In this document: in pieces, positions 52,257 to 63,314 of the stretch
Position numbering within the stretch: position 1 is the stretch's first letter
Layout of the letters: every line of letters begins with the position of its first letter
DNA from: Sphingomonas_B tabacisoli
GTDB lineage: Bacteria; Pseudomonadota; Alphaproteobacteria; Sphingomonadales; Sphingomonadaceae
Length of the DNA: 64,000 nt
Assembly (NCBI RefSeq): GCF_042678385.1
Contig: NZ_JBHUDY010000001.1
Location: 1,798,001 to 1,862,000, forward strand
Reading direction: 5' to 3'
Translations under genes and position numbers: made by a program
The notes under the pieces: generated by a model
The model's input: the letters and a program-made list of their open reading frames with translations, nothing else
Database searches by the model: none
What the model was told of the DNA's origin: nothing

Positions 52257-52688
52257 TCAGAACTTGAGCTTGCCGCCCAGGGTCAGCCGGGACTCGTTGG
52301 ACCGGTGCCAGCCGCCGCTCAGCGCCGCGCCGACATCGGTCACGCGCTGCTGCCGCGCCTCGATGCCCAGCGACCAGCCGCGCTCGCGCCGGTGCATCGT
52401 GGCATTGAGCCGCACGCCGCGAGTCCGCATCGGCTTGCCGGAAACGATCTCCGCAGCCTCGGCGGCGTCGCCGGTCGCGCGGTCCTGAAACCCGCCCAGC
52501 TCCACCGCGCCACGGTCGCCCCAAAGCCCGAAGGCGGCCGAAGCCGAAGCGCTCGGATCGTCCCCGCTGACCTTAAGGCCCACCTGCTCGTTGCTGGTGA
52601 TCGACACGGCAAGGTCTGGCCCTCCGGCCAATGCCGGGCCGGCCGGGCAGGCCATGACAATGAAAAACACTGCAGATCTGTGGCGCAT
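52257..52688 (-). CDS. exported beta-rich protein of unknown function
   Basis: 143 aa from ATG 52688. Signal peptide MRHRSAVFFIVMACPAGPALAGG with A-L-A cleavage. The mature part alternates short strands (DLAVSITSNEQVGLKVSG, SAAFGLWGDRGAVELGGFQD, GVRLNATMHRRERGWSLGIEARQQRVTDVG) and ends in F (LTLGGKLKF). The terminal Phe and amphipathic strands suggest an outer-membrane barrel. That is inference. It converges with rimO. Confidence 0.6.
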   Translation of the reverse strand: MRHRSAVFFIVMACPAGPALAGGPDLAVSITSNEQVGLKVSGDDPSASASAAFGLWGDRGAVELGGFQDRATGDAAEAAEIVSGKPMRTRGVRLNATMHRRERGWSLGIEARQQRVTDVGAALSGGWHRSNESRLTLGGKLKF

Positions 52689-52760
52689 GGTGAGCGTCCC
52701 GCGTCGCACTTTGCGATAGCGCCTGGATATGCGAGGGGCCGTTAAGGAACTCCTTGCGGA

Positions 52761-54164
52761 ATGCGGTTGATGGAAAGTTTTTCATCTCTAGTTCAAGCAA
52801 ATCGCGGCCAGCCCGCCCGGCTGCTCCTGCCCGTCGACAAAGCCGGATTCGACGACTGGCTAAAGGCGCAGCCTGCCCGCGCGAAGGCGGCTGGGGCGGC
52901 CCAGCGTTTCGCTGGAAAGCCGGGTGAGATCGCCATCCTTCCCGGTGATGGCCCCGAGGATTGGTCGGTCGCGATCGGCGTGGAAGAGACTGATGCGCTG
53001 GGTCCCTGGGATCTCGCCAAGGCGGCGGAAACCCTGCCCGAAGGCAGCTACCGGCTCGAGGGCAATCCCGGCGGGGCGCTGCTCGGCTGGCTGCTCGGCC
53101 AGCACCGGTTTGAACGCTACAAGAGGCCTGACACAGCCACCGGCCCGCGCATCCTGGTTACCGGCGAGGCCGCGCGGATCGACGACGCTGTTCGGCTGGC
53201 GGAAGCCGTCGCGCTTGTTCGCGATCTGGTGAACACCCCGACCGAAGACATGGGGCCGGCCCAACTGCAGCAAGCCGCAGAGCAGGCCGGCGCCGAGTTC
53301 GGCGCGCAGGTGCGAGTCACAACAGGCGACGAACTCGAAACCGGCTTCCCGCTCGTCCATGCCGTCGGCCGCGCAGCGGCGCGCGATCGGGCGCCGCGGC
53401 TGATCGAGCTGGAATGGGGCAATCCGGCGCACCCGCGCATCGCGATCATCGGCAAGGGGGTCTGCTTCGACACCGGCGGGCTCGACATCAAGCCCGCCTC
53501 CGGCATGCGGCTGATGAAGAAGGATATGGGCGGGGCGGCGCACGCACTGGCATTGGCCAGGCTCGTGATGGGCGGGCGGCTGCCGGTTCGGCTGCATCTG
53601 CTGATCCCGGCGGTCGAAAATTCGATCTCATCGAACGCGGTGCGCCCCGGCGATGTGCTCAAGAGCCGCAAGGGTGTCACGGTCGAGGTCAGCAACACCG
53701 ACGCAGAAGGCCGGCTCATACTCGCCGATGCCCTGACTCGCGCAGGCGAGGACTCCCCTGAACTCATTATCGATTTCGCGACGCTCACCGGCGCTGCTCG
53801 TGTCGCCCTTGGTCCGGACCTTCCCGCCACCTTCGCCAACGATGATACACTCGCCGCCGATCTGCTCGAGGCCGGCGCGGCGGAAAACGACCCGCTCTGG
53901 CGGATGCCGCTCTGGGCCGGCTATGACGAGATGCTGCGCTCCGACATAGCCGATATCGACAACGCGCCGGAAGGCGGCATGGCCGGCTCGGTCACGGCGG
54001 CGCTGTTCCTCCAGCGCTTCATCGAGAAAGACACGCCCTGGGCGCATCTCGATACATTCGCCTGGCGTCCCGCGGCCAAGCCCGGACGGCCCAAGGGCGG
54101 CGAAGCCCTTGGATTGCGGGCAGTTTGGTCGGCCCTGCGCAAGCGCTACCTTCCGGCCGCATAA
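52761..54164 (+). CDS. M17 family leucyl aminopeptidase
   Basis: 467 aa; ATG 52770 is an alternative start. Two-zinc aminopeptidase of the cytosol. Metal-binding and catalytic blocks are GKGVCFDTGGLDIKPASGMRLMKKDMGG (Lys, Asp) and NTDAEGRLILADAL (NTDAEGRL signature with Asp, Glu and the catalytic Arg). It is shorter in the N-terminal domain than E. coli PepA and closer to the PepB-like group. Gene symbol left open. Confidence 0.92.
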   Translation: MRLMESFSSLVQANRGQPARLLLPVDKAGFDDWLKAQPARAKAAGAAQRFAGKPGEIAILPGDGPEDWSVAIGVEETDALGPWDLAKAAETLPEGSYRLEGNPGGALLGWLLGQHRFERYKRPDTATGPRILVTGEAARIDDAVRLAEAVALVRDLVNTPTEDMGPAQLQQAAEQAGAEFGAQVRVTTGDELETGFPLVHAVGRAAARDRAPRLIELEWGNPAHPRIAIIGKGVCFDTGGLDIKPASGMRLMKKDMGGAAHALALARLVMGGRLPVRLHLLIPAVENSISSNAVRPGDVLKSRKGVTVEVSNTDAEGRLILADALTRAGEDSPELIIDFATLTGAARVALGPDLPATFANDDTLAADLLEAGAAENDPLWRMPLWAGYDEMLRSDIADIDNAPEGGMAGSVTAALFLQRFIEKDTPWAHLDTFAWRPAAKPGRPKGGEALGLRAVWSALRKRYLPAA

Positions 54165-54280
54165 GCGAAATTTCGATACCCTCGCGAAACCGACGCCTAT
54201 CCCGCGCGTTCGGCAGGACAAGATGTGAAGCCATCCCCGTCGCCACCAACCGATGCGCGGATGGTGGAGGAGATTGTCCC

Positions 54281-54661
54281 GTGGCGGAAAACGGACTTCA
54301 ATCCTGGATGCGGACGTTGCTCAGCTACGTGCGCTCGGGTGACCCCGATCTCACCAACCGGCAGATGGCCTTGCTGCTGCTGGTTTATCTCAAACCCGGC
54401 CCCCACACCGTGCGCGGTCTGGCCAAGGCGTTGAACGTCTCCAAACCCGTCGTCACGCGTGCCTTGAATCGTCTAGGCGCGCTCGGCTATCTGCGCCGCC
54501 AGCGCGACGATGCGGACCGCCGCAACATCTTCGTCGCACCCACGCGTGAAGGGGCGGATTTCCTTGAGCATTTCAAAGGGCTCATCGGCAATGGCGGCAA
54601 CGGCCAAGGCGGCGAAAAACGCAGCCAGCGCGCCGAATCCCGCGAACCGGTGCACGCCTGA
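54281..54661 (+). CDS. MarR-family transcriptional regulator
   Basis: 126 aa from GTG 54281, with GGAGGAG 8 nt upstream. The winged helix is clear: TNRQMALLLLVYLKPGPHTVRGLAKALNVSKPVVTRALNRLGALGYLRRQRDDADRRNIFVAPTREG. The DADRR wing is typical. The 3' end overlaps the NlpC gene by 71 nt. It may control the following NlpC-argC genes or an unlinked target. Ligand unknown. Confidence 0.82.
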   Translation: MAENGLQSWMRTLLSYVRSGDPDLTNRQMALLLLVYLKPGPHTVRGLAKALNVSKPVVTRALNRLGALGYLRRQRDDADRRNIFVAPTREGADFLEHFKGLIGNGGNGQGGEKRSQRAESREPVHA

Positions 54662-55502
54662 CCGGCGCAAGTTCGCGCTTACCGGCCCGTCGACGGCTCT
54701 CGATCACCGCACCCACGCCGCGCGCCGCGACCTGGCGGATGTGACGCTCGCCGGCCGCTGGTTCGCCCCGCATTATGCCGAGGCGGAGACACGGAGCTGT
54801 GGGCTGGCCGGAGCCGACATCTACTCGTCGGATGTCAGGGGAACGCGGATCAGCCAGTTGCTGCCCGGCGAACGCTTCGCCGTGCTGGAAGAAAGCGGCG
54901 ACTGGCTGTGGGGATATAGCGAACATGACGGCTATGTCGGCTACGTCCGCACCGACACGTTGGGCGAGACGGCCAAGCCGACCCACATCGTAGTCGCGCG
55001 CAGCGCGCTGATCTTTCGTGAGCCGTCCAACCGCGCCGAAGTGGCAGCTGTGCTGCCGACTGGCAGCCGCATCTCGGGTGCGGTCGAAGACCAGTTCCTG
55101 CATACGAACGACGGCTATGTGGCCTTGCAGCAGCTCGGTTCGGTAGACGGAACGGAACCCGACCCGGTGGCCGTGGCAGAACGGCTAAACGGCATGCCCT
55201 ATCTGTGGGGCGGCCGCGGCATCGGCGGGATCGATTGCTCGGGCCTGGTCCAGGTCGCGTTCGGGCTGGCGGGCGTCGCGTTGCCGCGCGACAGCGATCA
55301 GCAGATCGCCGAGGGGAGCGAAATCGACGCCCTGCTCCAGCGCGGCGATCTGCTTTTCTATCCCGATCACGTCACCCTGATGACCGCGCCGGATCAGGCG
55401 ATCCATGCAAGCGGACATTGGATGAGCACCGTCATAGAACCGCTGGAGGCAATCGTGGCACGGCTCGGCGCACCCATCGCCCGGCGGAGAGTGGCGCCAT
55501 GA
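54591..55502 (+). CDS. NlpC/P60 peptidoglycan hydrolase with SH3-like domains
   Basis: 303 aa from ATG 54591. SH3-like segments (WLWGYSEHDGYVGYVRTD and DGYVALQQLG) precede the C-terminal NlpC/P60 peptidase. The catalytic Cys is in GGIDCSGLVQVAF, the His in YPDHVTLM, and a polar third residue lies in AIHASGH. It cleaves peptide stems of peptidoglycan. No signal peptide is seen, so it may act on recycled cytoplasmic muropeptides or be exported by another route. Overlaps marR and argC. Confidence 0.87.
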   Translation: MAATAKAAKNAASAPNPANRCTPDRRKFALTGPSTALDHRTHAARRDLADVTLAGRWFAPHYAEAETRSCGLAGADIYSSDVRGTRISQLLPGERFAVLEESGDWLWGYSEHDGYVGYVRTDTLGETAKPTHIVVARSALIFREPSNRAEVAAVLPTGSRISGAVEDQFLHTNDGYVALQQLGSVDGTEPDPVAVAERLNGMPYLWGGRGIGGIDCSGLVQVAFGLAGVALPRDSDQQIAEGSEIDALLQRGDLLFYPDHVTLMTAPDQAIHASGHWMSTVIEPLEAIVARLGAPIARRRVAP

Positions 55503-56440
55503 CGGCATCGGTGTTTATCGACGGCGGCGCAGGCACGACGGGACTTGAGATTGCCGATCGGCTGGCGGGACGTGCCGACCTGCAGTTGATCCGGCTGGAC
55601 GAAGCGCGCCGCAAGGATCCCGCGGCCCGGCGCGAGGCGCTGAACGACGCCGATGCCGTGATCCTCTGCCTGCCCGACGATGCGGCGCGCGAGGCAGTGG
55701 CGCTGATCGACAATCCACGCACGCGGGTGATCGACGCTTCCACAGCACACCGGGTGGCCGACGGCTGGACTTATGGCTTTCCGGAACTCGAAGCCGACGC
55801 GCGGGAGAGGGTTGCGAAGGCGACGCGCGTATCGAATCCCGGCTGCTATCCGACGGGTTTCCTCGCTCTGGTCCGGCCGCTGGTGCGGGCCGGGCTTCTC
55901 GATCCGTCGACGCCGACAGCGGTCAATGCGACCTCCGGCTATTCGGGCGGCGGAAAGTCGATGATCGCGGCGTTCGAGGATGCCGACGCTCCGGATGCGA
56001 CCGGCACCGCGTTTCGGCTCTACGCTCTGTCTTTGGGGCACAAGCACGTCGCGGAAATGCAGGGCCATGCCGGGCTGCAGCATCCGCCGCTGTTCGCGCC
56101 GGCGGTCGCCCGGACCTATCGCGGCATGATCGTCGAGGTGCCGCTCCCCATCGCGCCGCCGCTGAGTGCGATCCAGGACACGTTGGCCCAGAGCTACGCT
56201 GGCCAGAGGCTGGTGCGTGTGGCGGATGCGCAGGAAAGCGCGGCGATGTCGCTGGTGACGCTCGAACGGCTGGCCGGCACCGATGGATTGGAGCTGTTCG
56301 TGTTCGGCAATGAGCAGCGTGGCCAGGCGCGGTTGGTGGCGGTGCTGGACAATCTCGGCAAAGGTGCCGCGGGGGCTGCGGTGCAGAACCTGAATTTGAT
56401 GCTCGGGCTCGACGAGCCGAGCGGCCTGAGGCTGCCGTAG
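55499..56440 (+). CDS. argC: N-acetyl-gamma-glutamyl-phosphate reductase, short (type 2)
   Basis: 313 aa from ATG 55499 (ATGA overlap with the NlpC stop). Reduces N-acetylglutamyl phosphate in arginine synthesis. NADP-binding start VFIDGGAGTTGLEIADRL, catalytic Cys in SNPGCYPTGF, and His in SLGHKHVAEM are present. The length and the opening are those of the type 2 ArgC. Confidence 0.94.
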   Translation: MTASVFIDGGAGTTGLEIADRLAGRADLQLIRLDEARRKDPAARREALNDADAVILCLPDDAAREAVALIDNPRTRVIDASTAHRVADGWTYGFPELEADARERVAKATRVSNPGCYPTGFLALVRPLVRAGLLDPSTPTAVNATSGYSGGGKSMIAAFEDADAPDATGTAFRLYALSLGHKHVAEMQGHAGLQHPPLFAPAVARTYRGMIVEVPLPIAPPLSAIQDTLAQSYAGQRLVRVADAQESAAMSLVTLERLAGTDGLELFVFGNEQRGQARLVAVLDNLGKGAAGAAVQNLNLMLGLDEPSGLRLP

Positions 56441-56467
56441 AAAAGGGGACCGCCGGAAGCGATCCCC
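56441..56467 (-). terminator. intrinsic terminator of the EF-hand gene
   Basis: On the minus strand GGGGATCGC pairs with GCGGTCCCC (9 bp, one G-U), followed by TTTT at 56444-56441. It lies between the convergent argC and EF-hand genes, and pairs slightly less well in the plus direction. Confidence 0.8.
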
Positions 56468-56487
56468 TTCCCCTGTTTGTCCGGAAC

Positions 56488-56970
56488 TCAGCTCTTCAGA
56501 AAGGCTTCGAGCTCTGTCTTCGAGACCGAACCGCTCTTGTCCTTGTCCGCCTTGGCGAAGGCGGCGTTGGTCCAGGCGGTGGCGTCCTTCACGGCCGCTT
56601 TCTGTGCGGGATTCTGCTCGCGCAGCGCTTCCATCCACTTGCCGAACTCGGCCTTGGTGAGCTGGCCCTTGCCGCTGGCGTCGTATTTCGACCAGTCCGC
56701 CGAGACGACCGCCGCGACAGCGTCGGCGGGGTTGCTCGTCGCAGTCGCCGCTGTCGAAGCGCCCGGTGTGGCGGCGGCTGCGGGCGCTGCGCTCGGCGTT
56801 GCCGCGGCGGCAGGAGTGGCAGCGGTCGTAGGCTGCTGGGCAGTTGCGGCGGGCGTGGCAGCCGCCGCAGGCTGGGCTGCGTTGGTCGAAGCCGTCGGAG
56901 CGGCGGTCGTCTGCGCCAGCGCGGGCGCGGCGATCACGATCGCGCTGCCCAGAAGAATTTTCTTCATCAT
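56488..56970 (-). CDS. exported EF-hand protein
   Basis: 160 aa from ATG 56970 (GGAG 8 nt upstream). Signal peptide (MMKKILLGSAIVIAAPALAQ), a long Ala/Thr/Pro linker (about residues 22-85), then two EF-hand loops: WSKYDASGKGQLTKAEF (incomplete) and FAKADKDKSGSVSKTELEAFL (canonical D-x-D-x-S-x-S-x-x-E). Probably a periplasmic calcium-binding protein. Confidence 0.85.
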   Translation of the reverse strand: MMKKILLGSAIVIAAPALAQTTAAPTASTNAAQPAAAATPAATAQQPTTAATPAAAATPSAAPAAAATPGASTAATATSNPADAVAAVVSADWSKYDASGKGQLTKAEFGKWMEALREQNPAQKAAVKDATAWTNAAFAKADKDKSGSVSKTELEAFLKS

Positions 56971-57181
56971 CCTTGAAACTCCTATGCAATTTCGCGCGTT
57001 CATATGGCGTTAAGCCATTGAAAAGGCTGGCCCTCTTCGGGCCAAGCATCAACGGTCATGTGGGCGCGGCAGTTCCGCCGGCCCAGCGTTTGCCGCGCCT
57101 GCTCGTCCCTGCTATCGCGCGCCTCGTCGCGAAGGCGTGAGGCCGGCGCGGCCAAACGATCCCCCGACCGGTGAGCCTGCC

Positions 57182-58495
57182 ATGATCCCCCGCTATTCGC
57201 GTCCCGAGATGGTCTCGATCTGGACGCCCGAGACCCGTTTCCAAATCTGGTTCGAGATAGAAGCGCACGCGCTGGATGCGATGGCCGAGCTCGGCATCGT
57301 GCCGAAGGACGCGGCAGCGAAGGTCTGGGAAGCGCAGCGCACCAGCCCGCCGTTCGATATCGCGCGGATCGACGCGATCGAGGCCGAGACGAAGCACGAC
57401 GTCATCGCCTTCCTGACGCATGTATCGGAGCGCACCGGCCCCGAGGCGCGCTTCCTGCACCAGGGCATGACCAGTTCCGATGTGCTGGACACGTGCCTCG
57501 CCGTGCAACTCGCCCGCGCGTCCGACGTATTGATCGCGGACATCGACGCGTTGCTCGCCGTGCTGAAGCGCCGTGCGTTCGAACACAAGCTGACGCCGAC
57601 GATCGGCCGCAGCCACGGCATCCATGCCGAGCCGGTGACCTTCGGCCTGAAGCTCGCCGAAGCCTATGCCGAGTTCAGCCGCAACCGTGCCCGCCTCGTC
57701 GCGGCGCGTGGCGACGTTGCCACCTGCGCGATCTCCGGCGCGGTCGGCACTTTCGCCAACATCGATCCGCGCGTCGAAGCCTATGTGGCTAACAAGATGG
57801 GGCTGACGGTCGAGCCGGTCTCGACCCAGGTCATCCCGCGCGACCGCCACGCGATGTTCTTCGCGACGCTGGGCGTGATCGCGTCGTCGATCGAGCGGCT
57901 GGCCGTCGAAATCCGCCACCTGCAGCGCACCGAAGTGCTGGAGGCGGAGGAGTATTTCTCGCCAGGCCAGAAAGGCTCGTCGGCGATGCCGCACAAGCGC
58001 AATCCGGTGCTGACCGAGAACCTGACCGGCCTGGCGCGAATGGTGCGCGGCTATGTGACGCCGGCGCTGGAGAATGTCGCGCTGTGGCACGAGCGCGACA
58101 TCAGCCACTCCTCGGTCGAGCGCTATATCGGCCCGGATGCCACGATCACGCTGGACTTCGCGCTCGCGCGGCTCACCGGCGTCGTCGACAAATTGCTGAT
58201 CTATCCCGAGCGGATGATGAAGAACATGAACCGCATGGGCGGCCTGATCCATTCCCAACGCGTGCTTCTTGCGCTGACCCAGGCCGGCGCGAGCCGCGAG
58301 GACGCGTACAGACTGGTCCAGCGCAACGCGATGAAAGTGTGGGAGTCTGACGGCGCGCTGTCGCTTGAAGAGCTGCTGAAGGCCGATCCGGAAGTGACGC
58401 GCTACCTGTCGGCGGACGAAATCGCGGACAAATTCGACCTCGGCTACCACCTGAAGCACGTCGACACGATCTTCGACCGCGTGTTCGCCGCCTGA
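57182..58495 (+). CDS. purB: adenylosuccinate lyase
   Basis: 437 aa from ATG 57182. Catalyses two fumarate-releasing steps of purine synthesis. The signature GSSAMPHKRNP is present, with the catalytic loop and the His in GRSHGIHAEP; TSSDVLDT contacts substrate. N-terminus MIPRYSRPEMVSIWTPE is the usual PurB start. Confidence 0.96.
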   Translation: MIPRYSRPEMVSIWTPETRFQIWFEIEAHALDAMAELGIVPKDAAAKVWEAQRTSPPFDIARIDAIEAETKHDVIAFLTHVSERTGPEARFLHQGMTSSDVLDTCLAVQLARASDVLIADIDALLAVLKRRAFEHKLTPTIGRSHGIHAEPVTFGLKLAEAYAEFSRNRARLVAARGDVATCAISGAVGTFANIDPRVEAYVANKMGLTVEPVSTQVIPRDRHAMFFATLGVIASSIERLAVEIRHLQRTEVLEAEEYFSPGQKGSSAMPHKRNPVLTENLTGLARMVRGYVTPALENVALWHERDISHSSVERYIGPDATITLDFALARLTGVVDKLLIYPERMMKNMNRMGGLIHSQRVLLALTQAGASREDAYRLVQRNAMKVWESDGALSLEELLKADPEVTRYLSADEIADKFDLGYHLKHVDTIFDRVFAA

Positions 58496-58851
58496 GCCGG
58501 CCCTTAAGTTCACAAACTTCCAGGGGTGAAGCACCTTTTTCGCGAGTTTATCCGGGATTGTCGTTTGATTGCAGCGGCTTGGCTGAAAATAGGAAATGCC
58601 GAACCGTGGACGTTCTGCGACGAACGGTGATCGCCGGACGAGACGCGCGGGCGTGAAGCGGATCGGGTGAAGGCGAGGCGCAGTCATCCACGATCATATG
58701 CCTGAGAGCAAAGGTGTAGGACAGAGTTTCGTCCGCTATGGGTGGAAAGCGGACGTTCGCCTCGGATTTGGTCGCTGGACGATATTTGCTCTAAGATCGA
58801 CGCGATGGCACCGGCTCCGAAGCCTCGCGCCCCCTACAAGAAGGGCCAAAT
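58496..58851. other. 356-bp intergenic region without confident gene
   Basis: Between purB and a small membrane-protein gene. Open frames here are short, lack ribosome-binding sites and show no conserved motif. The phrase GGTGGAAAGCGGACGTTCGCC near 58740 and a related one near 59128 are repeat-like fragments common in sphingomonads. No promoter or RNA gene was recognised. Confidence 0.5.
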
Positions 58852-59082
58852 GTGAAAGCGGCATTCGGCTGTATCGCGTCTATCGCTTACTTCGCGTTGG
58901 TCGCGCTTTTCATGCTCGGCAACATGTTGGGCGACTGCTTTCCAGAAATGGGCGACTCATGTCCAACCGACCACGAACGCAATGTAACGATCCTTGGAAT
59001 ATTTTTCGGCGGGATCGCAGTTTACGGCGTGCTGGCATGGATCACCATTCGGCTCACTCGCCGCAACCAAGATTTAAACTGA
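58852..59082 (+). CDS. small two-helix membrane protein
   Basis: 76 aa from GTG 58852 with AAGAAGGG upstream. Two hydrophobic segments (CIASIAYFALVALFMLGNMLG and VTILGIFFGGIAVYGVLAWITI) flank a short loop with CFPEMGDSCPTDHERN. Two cysteines in the loop could form a disulfide on the periplasmic side. Unknown function; the coding call is moderate. Confidence 0.5.
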   Translation: MKAAFGCIASIAYFALVALFMLGNMLGDCFPEMGDSCPTDHERNVTILGIFFGGIAVYGVLAWITIRLTRRNQDLN

Positions 59083-59196
59083 AAATCTATCCGAAAATGG
59101 ACTAGGCGCATGTCCGCTTGGGGTCGAAAGCGGTCAAACCCCACTCTCGTCGGGAGAGCAGACGTGAGCGTCAGCCGCCAGGTGGCACCCTGACTA

Positions 59197-59928
59197 TCAC
59201 CGGTTCGGCTTCCGAAATTTCAGCACGAACTGATCGGTCTTGCCGCGGATGCCGGATTCCTGGACGCGCAGGCTGTGGTCGTCTGCGGGGTGGCGGAGCA
59301 GCGGGCTTTCGGCGACGAACTTGAAGCCGGCCGCTTCGACTTCCTTGCGGACCAAGCCGCTTTCGATCCGGTGCAGCGTGGAGGTGACGCTGGCGCCGAC
59401 GCCCTTGCCGGCTTCATGGTCGGCGATCAGGTAGATGCCGCCAGGCTTCAGCGCGCGGAAGGCTTCCGCGTTGACGACGGAGGCAGCGTCGCGGTCGCCG
59501 ATCTTCGCATTCTTGAAGTCGTGATAATTATTGGTGGTCCAGACGATATCGACCGGCTCGGGCGCGGGGATGTGGGCCTGCTCGCCGGCGATGATGGCGA
59601 CGTTCGCGTGGTCTTTCGCGATTCCCTGCAGTGACTCGCTTGGCTTGGAGGTAACGGCATAGACTTTGCCCTTCGGACCGACGGCGCCGCTCAAGATACG
59701 CGTAAAATAGCCGCCTCCCGGCGCGAGCTCGGCGATCTTGTCGCCCGCCTTCACGCCGGCGAAGGCGACCAGCTCTGCGGGCTTGCGGTCGGCGTCGCGG
59801 GCCTTGTCGGCATCGGGGCGGCCCGGATCGGCGAGCACGGTCGCGAGCTTTACCGGAGGCGCCGCGATTGCGGCCGTGCTGCCCAGCGCCGCACACGCAA
59901 TTGCACTCCAAAGTCCTGATTTCGCCAT
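59197..59928 (-). CDS. exported class I methyltransferase-like protein, paralogue 2
   Basis: 243 aa from ATG 59928 (GGGAG upstream; GTG 59934 possible). Signal peptide (MAKSGLWSAIACAALGSTAAIAAPP), then GDKIAELAPGGGYFTRILSGAVGPKGKVYAV, PVDIVWTTNNYHDFK and ALKPGGIYLIADHEAGKG. Colinear with the gene at 45537-46286. It follows dnaJ closely (52 nt) on the same strand and could be part of the dnaKJ transcript. Confidence 0.85.
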   Translation of the reverse strand: MAKSGLWSAIACAALGSTAAIAAPPVKLATVLADPGRPDADKARDADRKPAELVAFAGVKAGDKIAELAPGGGYFTRILSGAVGPKGKVYAVTSKPSESLQGIAKDHANVAIIAGEQAHIPAPEPVDIVWTTNNYHDFKNAKIGDRDAASVVNAEAFRALKPGGIYLIADHEAGKGVGASVTSTLHRIESGLVRKEVEAAGFKFVAESPLLRHPADDHSLRVQESGIRGKTDQFVLKFRKPNR

Positions 59929-59986
59929 TGCCACTCTCCCTTTTCGCCAAGCCTAGGCGCGAGAGCGGCAATCGGTCAAACGGCTC

Positions 59987-61102
59987 CTAACCGCTGATCG
60001 CGCTCTTCAGCTTTTCGAAGAAGCCCTTGCTTTGCGGGCATTCCTCGCCGGTTTCGGTCGCGCGGAATTCCTCGAGAAGCTGCTTCTGCCTGGCCGAGAG
60101 CTTGGTCGGTGTTTCGACCTCGATCTGCACGACGAGATCGCCCTGCCCGCGGCCGTTTAGCACCGGCATGCCGGCGCCGCGCTGGCGGAGCTGCTTGCCG
60201 GACTGGATGCCCGACGGGATGCGGATTTCGTGGCGTTGCTTGTCGAGGCCGGGGACCTCGATCGTCCCGCCGAGCGCCGCGGTCGTGAAGCTGATCGGGC
60301 AGCGGGCGTAAAGCGTCGTACCCTCGCGCTCGAAGATCGCATGCCGCTTCACGTGCAGGAAGATGTAGAGGTCGCCGCATGGCGCACCGCGCGGGCCGCA
60401 TTCGCCTTCGCCGGAGAGGCGGATGCGCGTGCCTTCGTCGACGCCTGGCGGCACGTTGACCGACAGCGTCTTCTGCTTGTCGACCCGGCCTTCGCCGAAA
60501 CAGATGTTGCAAGGATCGGAGATGACTTCGCCCGCGCCGTGGCAGGTCGGGCACGTCCGCTCGACCACGAAAAAGCCCTGCTGCGCGCGGACCTTGCCCA
60601 TGCCGCCGCAGGTGTTGCAGCCGCGGACGCCGGCGCCCGCCTTCGCGCCGGTGCCGGCGCAGGCGCCGCACTGGGCGGAGACGTCGATCGTGATTTCGGT
60701 CTGCTTGCCGTGGAAGGCGTCTTCCAGGCTGATTTCCATGTCGTAGCGGAGATCGGCGCCGCGCTGCGGGCCGCGCCGCGCGCCGCCCTGGTTCATCCCG
60801 AAAATGCTTTCGAAAATGTCGGCAAAGCCTTCGAAGCCGGCGCCCGCCTGATGGAAGCCACCGCCGCCGCCATTCTGGAACGCGGCATGACCGAAGCGGT
60901 CATAGGCCGCGCGCTTCTGCGGATCCTTCAGGCATTCATAGGCCTCGCTGACGGCCTTGAACTTCGCCTCGTGATCCTTGCACCCGCCATTCTTGTCCGG
61001 GTGATATTTCATCGCGAGCTTGCGGTACGCGGATTTGATCGTCGCCTCGTCGGCGGTGCGATCGACCTCCAGCAGCTCGTAGTAATCGACTTCGGTGCTC
61101 AT
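59987..61102 (-). CDS. dnaJ: chaperone DnaJ
   Basis: 371 aa from ATG 61102. The longer frame is encoded by a palindromic repeat. J domain with HPD (MKYHPDKNGG), Gly/Phe-rich linker (FQNGGGGGFHQAG), and four CxxCxGxG zinc repeats (CGACAGTG, CNTCGGMG, CPTCHGAG, CNICFGEG). Substrate-binding C-terminal domain present. Co-chaperone that stimulates DnaK ATPase. The last repeat (CNICFGEG) is slightly altered but keeps its cysteines. Confidence 0.96.
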   Translation of the reverse strand: MSTEVDYYELLEVDRTADEATIKSAYRKLAMKYHPDKNGGCKDHEAKFKAVSEAYECLKDPQKRAAYDRFGHAAFQNGGGGGFHQAGAGFEGFADIFESIFGMNQGGARRGPQRGADLRYDMEISLEDAFHGKQTEITIDVSAQCGACAGTGAKAGAGVRGCNTCGGMGKVRAQQGFFVVERTCPTCHGAGEVISDPCNICFGEGRVDKQKTLSVNVPPGVDEGTRIRLSGEGECGPRGAPCGDLYIFLHVKRHAIFEREGTTLYARCPISFTTAALGGTIEVPGLDKQRHEIRIPSGIQSGKQLRQRGAGMPVLNGRGQGDLVVQIEVETPTKLSARQKQLLEEFRATETGEECPQSKGFFEKLKSAISG

Positions 61103-61140
61103 CGTACCCCTACCTGCACCGGAGTGCCCTCCCCCCTTGT

Positions 61141-61218
61141 CGTCACCCCCGCGAAAGCGGAGGCCCAGCAACTGCCTTCATGAAGAACAGCTGGGTTCCC
61201 GCTTTCGCGGGAATGACG
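61141..61218. repeat. palindromic repeat between dnaK and dnaJ
   Basis: Outer arms CGTCACCCCCGCGAAAGCGG and the matching part at 61199-61218 (CCGCTTTCGCGGGAATGACG), with inner arms GGCCCAGC/GCTGGG and TTCATGAA in the centre. Same family as 16915-17001. It sits in the dnaK-dnaJ intercistronic region and reads into the longer dnaJ frame. Confidence 0.75.
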
Positions 61219-61240
61219 AAAAAAGGTCACATCCCAAGCC

Positions 61241-63154
<1,914 letters not shown>

Positions 63155-63235
63155 TTTTCCTCTTTGAGCCCCTCAAAGTTCAAACCATCCTCAAGCAGCC
63201 CCAGAAGAGGCGACTGCTTGACGTTACGCCGGGCG

Positions 63236-63263
63236 ATATAGGGTGGCTTGTCCTTGCCGCAAG
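63236..63263 (-). promoter_or_regulatory. heat-shock (sigma-32) promoter of dnaK
   Basis: On the minus strand CTTG (63263-63260), 17 nt, then CCTATAT (63242-63236). This matches the alphaproteobacterial RpoH consensus CTTG-N17/18-CYTATNT exactly. The expected transcript start is about 75 nt before the dnaK ATG. Confidence 0.8.
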
Positions 63264-63314
63264 GAGCGACAAACCGTAGGAAAACGGAAGCGTTACGACG
63301 AAAGGTTTGCGCCG

